In this document: positions 27,613 to 33,724 of the stretch, one piece after another
Numbering within the stretch: the stretch's first letter is position 1
Layout: each line of letters opens with the position of its first letter
IMG/VR virus record: IMGVR_UViG_3300029267_001570
Coordinates: 1 to 33,724 of that record
DNA: 33,724 nucleotides
Strand: one strand, 5' to 3'
Origin: a virus
Notes under the pieces: model-generated
What the model was told of the DNA's origin: nothing
What the model saw: only the letters and a program-made list of their open reading frames with translations
Database searches by the model: none
Position numbers and translations under genes: made by a program

Positions 27613-28560
27613 ATGCCTATTACAACGACTGGGCTGTTGCCAGCCCCGGTACAGCAAAGCTTTAGCTATAAGCTATTGTCTGTGCCTGTCCCATCAATGA
27701 TCCACAAAATCCCTGCTATGAAGAAGAGAATGCCAGCTAAAGGCGGTACAACTCTACGTATGAGGAGATATAATCCTCTCAATACAGCGATTGTGCCTCT
27801 TGGTAACGGTGGCATTGAGCCTCCTTCACAGGTACTTACTGCTGTGGATATTGATGCAAGAATAGATTTCTATGGAACATACGTTCAAATTAACGAACAA
27901 GTCACACTCCAATCACAAGATCCGGTATTGAACGAAGCAGCAGCTAGACTTGGTGTGTCCTTGCGTCAAACAGAAGACGAGCTTACACGTAACATGTTGT
28001 TTGCAACAGCAGGTTTCATTAACTGTGTGGGCGGCGTGAACGGTGACAACCCTACGGAAATCACCATCTTCGACGTCAATGAAGTTGTTAGAACTCTTCT
28101 CTCCAACGATGCTTATACAATTATGGATAACATTGAAGGTGAAGATAAGTTCGGTACAGCTCCTGTCAGAGACGCATACTTCGCACTTTGTTCGACACAA
28201 CTCACCGGTGACCTTGATGCAACGGCTGGTTTCACGCATAAGAATGCATATCCAGCTCCAATGAATGCATTGAGATCAGAGTGGGGTACAATTGGTAACC
28301 TTAGGTTCCTTGTATCTTCTATCGGTGATATTACTGCAAATGCATCTAACCTCGGAAATGATGTTTACAGCATCTTCTGCGTAGGTATGGAAGCATACGC
28401 ATGTATCGAGCAAGATCAATACAGTGCATCCTTCATTTATAGGCCTCCTATATATGACGGTCCATTGGCGCTTAACTGTTCGGTTGGTTATAAATTTGCG
28501 GAAGTTCCAAGGATTACTAATGATCTTTGGGTTATTAACTTGCGTGCAACCCGCGCTTAA
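27613..28560 (+). CDS. Major capsid protein, N4 gp56 family
   Basis: The 315-residue protein starts at ATG 27613 after TAAGGGGAAA. It fits the N4 gp56-type capsid family (HK97 fold): KGGTTLRMRRYNPLNTAIVP at about 43-62, then a span including TAVDIDARIDFYGTYVQINE and QDPVLNEAAARLG, the long spine helix (SLRQTEDELTRNMLFATAGF), a variable insertion, and the C-terminal P-domain strands ending TNDLWVINLRATRA. It forms the icosahedral shell. Its leader carries three hairpin repeats. Confidence 0.88.
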   Translation: MPITTTGLLPAPVQQSFSYKLLSVPVPSMIHKIPAMKKRMPAKGGTTLRMRRYNPLNTAIVPLGNGGIEPPSQVLTAVDIDARIDFYGTYVQINEQVTLQSQDPVLNEAAARLGVSLRQTEDELTRNMLFATAGFINCVGGVNGDNPTEITIFDVNEVVRTLLSNDAYTIMDNIEGEDKFGTAPVRDAYFALCSTQLTGDLDATAGFTHKNAYPAPMNALRSEWGTIGNLRFLVSSIGDITANASNLGNDVYSIFCVGMEAYACIEQDQYSASFIYRPPIYDGPLALNCSVGYKFAEVPRITNDLWVINLRATRA

Positions 28561-28575
28561 TGGAAAGGAATAATT

Positions 28576-29550
28576 ATGGCTGGATACACTGAAATTTTCC
28601 AAGGAAGGTTTACTTCCGCGGGAGTTAGAACTCAAATAGACTTCGTTTCCGACATTGATTGGATGGAAGTAATTAATGGAACAGTAGCAGCAGCTGGTGG
28701 TGCTGATACAGGGGTTAAATTCCTCTGGCAGCGTGGATTTGCAGATGATTCTGGATTCATATATACCAAGCTTGCAGCTGATGATTCCATTACATTAGGC
28801 GTTATGGCTAATGGTGGCTTTACACGTAGAGAGACAGTTGGTAACCCAGATGGTGCAATTAATGCTACCTTGACGGGTATTACTAACGCTGCCCCTCCTA
28901 TCGTAACCTGTACAAATACAGCAGGTTTGGTAGCAGGTGACACAGTTAGGTTTGTCAATGTTCCTGGTGCACAGCAATTTGGTGGTATTGAATTTACAAT
29001 TGATACCATTGTTGCAAACACAAGTTTCAGACTTGTGTTTGGACCTCAAATTGTAGCAACAGGTGCAGTTGTAGGATCATTCTATCCTGTAAGATGGGCA
29101 CCTAACTACTATCCACGTCGTCGAACCATCACGTCTATCACTCAAGCAGCTAATGCAGTTATTGTAACAACTGTATTCCACGGCTTGACTGTAGGACAAC
29201 GAATCAGACTTAAAGTGCCTGCAGAGTTTGGCATGGTAGAAGCTGATGAAGTAGAAGGAACAATCACCGCAATTAATGCAGCAACTAACACAATGACAAC
29301 TGACATTAATACAGCTGCAATGACTGCGTTTGCATGGCCTCTCACAGCAGCAGTACCATTCACACATGCAGAAGTTATACCTATCGGTGAAACTTCAGGT
29401 ACAGCAGGTGCGATCACCCTAGATGATGCAACTACCAATACCGCAACAAGAGCGATGTTGCTTGCAGCTGGCGTTAACAGCCCTGCAGGAGCATTAAATG
29501 ATATCATCTACTGGAGAGCAGGTCGTTCGTTTAGCGTGAATAACGTATAA
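28576..29550 (+). CDS. Structural protein with two FCCH-like domains
   Basis: The 324-residue protein starts at ATG 28576 after GGAAAGGAATA. It has two beta-rich modules of the ubiquitin-activating-enzyme FCCH type often seen in phage virion proteins: LTGITNAAPPIVTCTNTAGL with GDTVRFVNV at about 97-150, and SITQAANAVIVTTVFHGLTV with GQRIRLKVP at about 187-255. The second is clearly homologous to the 120-residue protein at 30033. It directly follows the capsid gene, so a capsid decoration or fibre role is likely. Confidence 0.82.
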   Translation: MAGYTEIFQGRFTSAGVRTQIDFVSDIDWMEVINGTVAAAGGADTGVKFLWQRGFADDSGFIYTKLAADDSITLGVMANGGFTRRETVGNPDGAINATLTGITNAAPPIVTCTNTAGLVAGDTVRFVNVPGAQQFGGIEFTIDTIVANTSFRLVFGPQIVATGAVVGSFYPVRWAPNYYPRRRTITSITQAANAVIVTTVFHGLTVGQRIRLKVPAEFGMVEADEVEGTITAINAATNTMTTDINTAAMTAFAWPLTAAVPFTHAEVIPIGETSGTAGAITLDDATTNTATRAMLLAAGVNSPAGALNDIIYWRAGRSFSVNNV

Positions 29551-29564
29551 GAATAGACATTAAC

Positions 29565-29582
29565 GGGGGCCGTATGGCCCCC
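29565..29582 (+). terminator. Strong short hairpin downstream of capsid genes
   Basis: GGGGGCC (29565-29571) pairs perfectly with GGCCCCC (29576-29582) around GTAT. No T run follows, so it may be a processing or 3'-protecting structure that keeps capsid mRNA abundant. Confidence 0.6.
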
Positions 29583-29601
29583 ACTTAGAAAAGAGGATTT
29601 T

Positions 29602-30024
29602 ATGGTAAGTAAAACAACAGATATGAAGAAGAAAGCCAAAGAGAGTTTAAAGTATCAACGCGACAAAGATAGGCAGATGGTTAAAGGGATATTCCGTTTT
29701 TATGAGGTTCCCGGAGGCCAGATGAGCTTCAACTTTAGGAAATATAAGGAAGATCCTGTGGAGCGTTATGATATGGTAGATGGACAAATTTATACTATCC
29801 CACTTGGAGTAGCAAAGCACTTAACTCAGAACGGTAGTTATCCTGTCCACAAATACCTAAAAGATGAGAATGGTAGTGTTTCTATGAGAGTAGGGCAGAA
29901 GGTGAATAGGTTCGGCTTTGAGAGCTTAGAATTTATGGACATTGATGATCTACCAAATCAGACAAGTGAGATAGTAACCGTAGATGAAGTAAAAGACGAT
30001 AAGATATTTAAGAAAACTAAGTAG
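29602..30024 (+). CDS. Virion-cluster protein of unknown function, 140 residues
   Basis: The protein starts at ATG 29602 after AAGAGGA. The Lys-rich N-terminus (MKKKAKESLKYQRDKDRQMV) is followed by a compact basic domain with FRFYEVPGGQMSFNFRKYKE, QIYTIPLGVAKHLTQNG and MRVGQKVNRFGFESLEF, then an acidic tail. I recall similar proteins between capsid and adaptor genes of other phages. Function not known; a head-completion or capsid-vertex role is possible. Confidence 0.8.
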   Translation: MVSKTTDMKKKAKESLKYQRDKDRQMVKGIFRFYEVPGGQMSFNFRKYKEDPVERYDMVDGQIYTIPLGVAKHLTQNGSYPVHKYLKDENGSVSMRVGQKVNRFGFESLEFMDIDDLPNQTSEIVTVDEVKDDKIFKKTK

Positions 30025-30032
30025 GAAGGTAA

Positions 30033-30395
30033 ATGGCGAGATTTCATGCTGTAGAAAACCCAACATTCCAACGAGCAATGAGATTAATATCTGCCATAAC
30101 AAATGCGAATCCAGCTCAGATAACGACAACCTTTGATCACGACTACGAAACTGGTGATATTGTGCGGCTTCACGTTCCAAGGTGGTTTGGGATGAGACGA
30201 GCAGATAAGCAAGTTGGGACAATAACTGTTACAGGAACAGACACATTTACTATTGATATAGACACAACGCAATTTAATGCATTCTCTATTCCTGCACCAG
30301 TTCCGTGGTATGTGGATAGTTATCCATCAGTAACGCCTGTAGGCGAGATAGCGGCTAATTTGGGGGGTGCTACGCAAAACGTTTTACCCTACTAA
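30033..30395 (+). CDS. Small FCCH-like structural protein
   Basis: The 120-residue protein starts at ATG 30033 after AGGAAGG. Its single domain (ISAITNANPAQITTTFDHDY, VRLHVPRWFGMRRADKQVGT, TFTIDIDTTQFNAFSIP) aligns with the second module of the 324-residue protein, including the PxxFGM and ADxxxGTI words and the SVTPVGE/EVIPIGE end. It therefore arose from a duplicated module. Probably a virion subunit or head decoration. Confidence 0.8.
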   Translation: MARFHAVENPTFQRAMRLISAITNANPAQITTTFDHDYETGDIVRLHVPRWFGMRRADKQVGTITVTGTDTFTIDIDTTQFNAFSIPAPVPWYVDSYPSVTPVGEIAANLGGATQNVLPY

Positions 30396-30452
30396 TTGGA
30401 GCTGTTACTATTGTTGTGTGGTAATGTTGAATAATTAAAGTTAGGAAAAGTA

Positions 30453-31454
30453 ATGGCATCTAACTTAGAGGCAATTCGCGCTAAGGTGCGGAGGTTAACC
30501 AGGAGTCCAGCAGAGGCTCAACTCCCTGTAGCTGATATTGATGAGTATGTGAATACATTCGTTCTGTATGATTTACCTGAAAGTTTAAGATTATTCACTC
30601 TAAGAGAAAATTTCACCTTCTATGCACAGCCTTATGTGGGAGCATATGCAACAAATGAGACCAATGCAGATGACCCGCTCTATAACATGAAGAACATATA
30701 TACCACATTTCATGAACCAGCTTACTGTGACGGATATAAGATGTACTTCTCACAATCTCAAGAGGAGTTTAGAAATGTATATCCTGAGCCGCTTACCATC
30801 ACGCGTGTAGGAGGAGGTGATGGTGTGACAGTTGCCTTTGGTGGTACATTAGCCAATATACCTATAGTTCCAGGAAGTATTTTAGTGGAATCTATAGCTG
30901 CTGATGAGTCACCCATGTCGCTATTTGACCAGCAAATTTTAGATCCAGTAACCGGAATTCCATCAGATTTGGGTAATCTTATAGAGACAAATTCACCAAA
31001 TCCTGTTGGTGTAATTAGTTATATAACTGGTGAATATAATTTCACATTTACCACAGCCCCTGGTGACGGAGAAGATGTAAATATACATTTAAGATCATTC
31101 CAACCCTCTAGACCAACATCAATATTCTACTTTAATAACACACTCCATTTGAGGCCTATACCAGATCAACCATATAAAATTACTATAGAGGCATATAAAA
31201 GACCTACACAACTCCTTGTAGGCGAATCTCCAGAGCTCGAACAGTGGTGGCAGTATATCGCATACGGTGCTGCTATAAAGGTCTTCCAAGATAGAACGGA
31301 TGAGGAGGGAGTTAGGATGTTGATGCCAGAATTTAAAAATCAGGAACGTCTAGTTCTTAGAAGAACTATTGTTCAACAAACAAATGAACGCGTTTCTACC
31401 ATTTATACAGAACAGATTGGAACACGAGGTGTGCCAGGCTGGTGGAACCGTTAA
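30453..31454 (+). CDS. Putative tail adaptor / head-tail connector protein
   Basis: The 333-residue protein starts at ATG 30453 after TTAGGAAAAG. The N-terminus (NLEAIRAKVRRLTRSPAEAQ, then a helix with DEYVNTFVLYDLPESLRLF) and the C-terminal helical part (PELEQWWQYIAYGAAIKVFQ, then LRRTIVQQTNERVSTIY) resemble adaptor proteins that sit below the portal and join it to the tail. A beta-rich middle (residues 110-230) is an insertion. Its position between capsid-associated genes and the nozzle gene agrees. Confidence 0.75.
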   Translation: MASNLEAIRAKVRRLTRSPAEAQLPVADIDEYVNTFVLYDLPESLRLFTLRENFTFYAQPYVGAYATNETNADDPLYNMKNIYTTFHEPAYCDGYKMYFSQSQEEFRNVYPEPLTITRVGGGDGVTVAFGGTLANIPIVPGSILVESIAADESPMSLFDQQILDPVTGIPSDLGNLIETNSPNPVGVISYITGEYNFTFTTAPGDGEDVNIHLRSFQPSRPTSIFYFNNTLHLRPIPDQPYKITIEAYKRPTQLLVGESPELEQWWQYIAYGAAIKVFQDRTDEEGVRMLMPEFKNQERLVLRRTIVQQTNERVSTIYTEQIGTRGVPGWWNR

Positions 31455-31467
31455 ATAGGAGAATAAT

Positions 31468-32052
31468 ATGCCTTATCAAGAGAATATTCCTCAACCAACT
31501 GACATAATGAGCACCTCACAGAATGATATTTTAGTCAACTTTCAGACAATACATACAGCTTGGGATATTAATCACGTGCCATTTGATGCTGTTGGACAGG
31601 GTAAGCATAATCATGTGTCATTTCCAGAGCAAGCTGCAGGACCAGCAACACTGGTTAATGAACGTGCTATATATGCAAAACAATCTGCACTAACAGCCGT
31701 AGCAGAGTTGTTTACTAGAAAAGAGAATAGTGGTGATGAAATAGAATTTACGGCCAGCTTGGATGCTACACCAGGATGGACAATCCTTCCATCAGGAATA
31801 ATATTAAAATGGGGCGTCGCAGCTGCAAACGGCGCAACAGCTGTAGCACTACCCGCTGCAGGAACTATACCTGTATACACAACTATATTTTCAGTTCAAT
31901 TAACTATAGTTGATAATGCAGCCGCTGATGCCGATGAAGCAGTACGAGTGGTAAGCTTTGCTGCTCCAGGAACAATTAATGTGTGGGGATCTCCTAGAAC
32001 CACTGCTGGTACAAAAGCAGTTAACTTTGAGTATTTAGTAATAGGAGTGTAG
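31468..32052 (+). CDS. Tail protein with gp53-like C-terminal domain
   Basis: The 194-residue protein starts at ATG 31468 after AGGAGAATAAT. The first 90 residues contain the His-rich VPFDAVGQGKHNHVSFPEQ segment of tail-attached proteins. From about residue 103 (WTILPSGIILKWGVAAANGA) to the end it resembles the C-terminal domain of phage tail fibre gp53-like proteins. It overlaps the tail nozzle start region (stop directly before ATG 32053), so it is probably a virion tail component. Confidence 0.75.
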   Translation: MPYQENIPQPTDIMSTSQNDILVNFQTIHTAWDINHVPFDAVGQGKHNHVSFPEQAAGPATLVNERAIYAKQSALTAVAELFTRKENSGDEIEFTASLDATPGWTILPSGIILKWGVAAANGATAVALPAAGTIPVYTTIFSVQLTIVDNAAADADEAVRVVSFAAPGTINVWGSPRTTAGTKAVNFEYLVIGV

Positions 32053-33724
32053 ATGGCTTTTGATAAATTTCTGATCGCACCCATTGAAGATGGTTTGCGA
32101 AGGGATGTAAAACCATGGCTCATACCCGATGATGCATTTGAAGAGCTTAATAATGCTTATATATTTCGAGGAAGACTTGAGAAGCGTATAGGTGCAAGAG
32201 AAGCAGCTCCATTTGCAACAGAGCCAGAATTAGCAACTAGATTAAGAATGATCGTTGGTACTACAGATGGTGCAGGAACTCTGGCCGGCGTAGTCCCTAT
32301 GGGTGCAGCAGGAATTGGAGCCAAAGGTCAAATGTTTTCTATAGGTGCCGAAACGTTTACTGTGAATGATGATACACCTGGTGTTCAGAATATGCTTACT
32401 ACAAGTGCTACAGCAACAGTACATACGTTTAATGTAACCACTGGAGCTTATGATATTCAGACATCACTTGCAGCAACAGATGTTTACTGGTACCCAGCGC
32501 TTCCCGTTATGGGATTCGCTCAATATGAGAGGTCAGAAATTAACGATGAGCATACGTATGCTTGGGATACAACATTCTCCTATAGGTTATTAGTTACTGG
32601 TTGGACCAGGATAGGAGCCAGCGCTGCTGCTCCTAATCCTGATATTTGGACGGGTGATGATGCCGACTTTTTCTGGAGTGAAAATTATAGAGGTTTAAAC
32701 GATTATTCATACCTTCTCTTTACTACTAATTACACAAATGACGGCGTGCGATATTATGACGGCGCCAACTGGACACTTTTTCAGCCACAATATGCAGCTA
32801 ATGCTAATGAGATTATATTGGGATGCAGATTAATAGTATCGTTTCAGAATAGGCTGTTATTCCTGAATACTATAGAGCAGCCAGCTGGAGGTGCTCCTGC
32901 GGCTAATACTATTACCAATAGATGTAGATATTCTCGTATTGGAAGCCCAATAGCTGCAAACTCATGGCGAGAAGATCTAGATGGTGAAGGTAGTTTTATA
33001 GATGCCCCTACAAGAGAAGCTATAGTAAGTTGTGCTAAGATTAAGAACAGATTAATCGTGTTCTTTGAGCGTAGTACTTATGAGTTGGTCTACACAGGTA
33101 ACCAAGTATATCCATTCAGGTGGCAGGAAATTAACTCTACATTGGGATGTGAATCTACGTTCTCAGTAGTTCCATTTGATAAGATAGTATTAGGAGTTGG
33201 CCAGACAGGTATTCATGCGTGTACGGGCGCCCATGTCGAACGTATAGACAGTAAAATTCCAGATGAAGTCTTCGAGATCCATAATCATGATGATGGGCCA
33301 CAGCGTGTAGCTGGAGTAAGAGATTTCTACAACGAGATGGTATACTGGGCTGTTCCTAGAAGTGGTACACTGAATAAGTATCCTAACAGGTTATTAGTGT
33401 ATAACTATAAGAATGATTCATGGGCTTTCTGGGATGATAGTATTACTGCATTTGGATATCATCAACTTGAAGGTAACATGGCATGGCAGGAGATGGATGA
33501 AGCCTGGGAAAATGTCAATGCTCAATGGGATGATGCAAACTTATTCGATAAATTTAATTATGTTATAGCAGGAAACCAGGAAGGTTATACATTCCTAATG
33601 GATAGAGGCTCCACTACGAATTCAGTCTCTCTCCAGATCACAGATATTTATGCAAACTTAGCTGGTGACGTAGTTATAGAATCTATAAATCACAATCTCT
33701 CTCCTGGAGATTGGGTTAGAATAG
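32053..33724 (+). CDS. Tail nozzle / DNA stabilisation protein, P22 gp10-like, 3' end cut
   Basis: The frame starts at ATG 32053 directly after the previous stop, with TAGGAG 5 bases upstream, and stays open for 557 codons to the window end. The start (FLIAPIEDGLRRDVKPWLIP, then NNAYIFRGRLEKRIGAR) and the propeller-like middle with SRIGSPIAANSWRED, FFERSTYELVYTG, TLGCESTFSVVPFDKIVLGV and LLVYNYKNDSWAFWDD follow the gp10 nozzle family, which plugs and stabilises packaged DNA. The final visible residues (VVIESINHNLSPGDWVRI) begin an FCCH-like module like those at 28576 and 30033. Confidence 0.8.
   Translation, partial: MAFDKFLIAPIEDGLRRDVKPWLIPDDAFEELNNAYIFRGRLEKRIGAREAAPFATEPELATRLRMIVGTTDGAGTLAGVVPMGAAGIGAKGQMFSIGAETFTVNDDTPGVQNMLTTSATATVHTFNVTTGAYDIQTSLAATDVYWYPALPVMGFAQYERSEINDEHTYAWDTTFSYRLLVTGWTRIGASAAAPNPDIWTGDDADFFWSENYRGLNDYSYLLFTTNYTNDGVRYYDGANWTLFQPQYAANANEIILGCRLIVSFQNRLLFLNTIEQPAGGAPAANTITNRCRYSRIGSPIAANSWREDLDGEGSFIDAPTREAIVSCAKIKNRLIVFFERSTYELVYTGNQVYPFRWQEINSTLGCESTFSVVPFDKIVLGVGQTGIHACTGAHVERIDSKIPDEVFEIHNHDDGPQRVAGVRDFYNEMVYWAVPRSGTLNKYPNRLLVYNYKNDSWAFWDDSITAFGYHQLEGNMAWQEMDEAWENVNAQWDDANLFDKFNYVIAGNQEGYTFLMDRGSTTNSVSLQITDIYANLAGDVVIESINHNLSPGDWVRI

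Overview
The window is a contiguous part of the genome of a tailed double-stranded DNA phage or prophage. It has no ribosomal, metabolic or housekeeping genes, almost every base is coding, genes overlap as ATGA or TAATG, and nearly every start has a Shine-Dalgarno sequence. The virion genes point to a podovirus-like particle: a P22-type portal, an N4 gp56-type major capsid protein, a tail adaptor and a P22 gp10-like tail nozzle. The gene order is small terminase, large terminase, portal, scaffold, capsid, adaptor, nozzle. Secreted proteins with Sec-type signal peptides fit a bacterial host, but the host cannot be named from this sequence. An intracellular or amoeba-associated bacterium is only a loose guess.

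Layout. (1) Positions 1-9199, plus strand: tail fibre and receptor-binding module, with two very repetitive fibre proteins, two C1q-like paralogues, an S74-chaperone fibre, a paralogous pair of about 110-residue proteins, and small helpers. A GC-rich hairpin at 9204-9226 closes it. (2) Positions 9253-12064, minus strand: a compact early-type operon of nine overlapping genes ending in an ERF single-strand annealing recombinase, driven by a near-consensus promoter at 12125-12153. Two membrane peptides of 27 and 25 residues lie just before ERF. (3) Positions 12065-12973: a long control region with few convincing genes. (4) Positions 12974-18452, plus: a RusA-like protein, small terminase, zinc-ribbon protein, stand-alone DnaB N-terminal domain, seven small coiled-coil, membrane or secreted proteins, and the large terminase. 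(5) Positions 18449-18768, minus: two peptides, one a membrane peptide with a C-terminus like that of SSB. (6) Positions 18769-21733: divergent promoters with an operator candidate, a ribbon-helix-helix regulator, a tRNA, a structured non-coding stretch, membrane and coiled-coil proteins, and a PD-(D/E)XK nuclease-like protein. (7) Positions 21844-25239: portal, small basic proteins, tRNA-Gln and tRNA-Glu. (8) Positions 25218-26037, minus: RuvC and a secreted SR-rich protein. (9) Positions 26147-33724, plus: head and tail morphogenesis, running off the window inside the nozzle gene.

How it may work together. The ribbon-helix-helix protein probably represses its own divergent promoters and, through a shared 13-base site, the early minus operon. 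ERF, the RusA-like protein, RuvC and the nuclease would process recombination and replication intermediates into packageable concatemers for the terminase. The DnaB-N protein and the SSB-tail peptide look like tools for engaging host replication proteins. The strongest leads for something undescribed are the SSB-tail membrane peptide, the shared operator, the triple hairpin leader of the capsid gene, the secreted SR-rich protein, the unusual tRNA with its structured downstream region, and the tiny membrane peptides.
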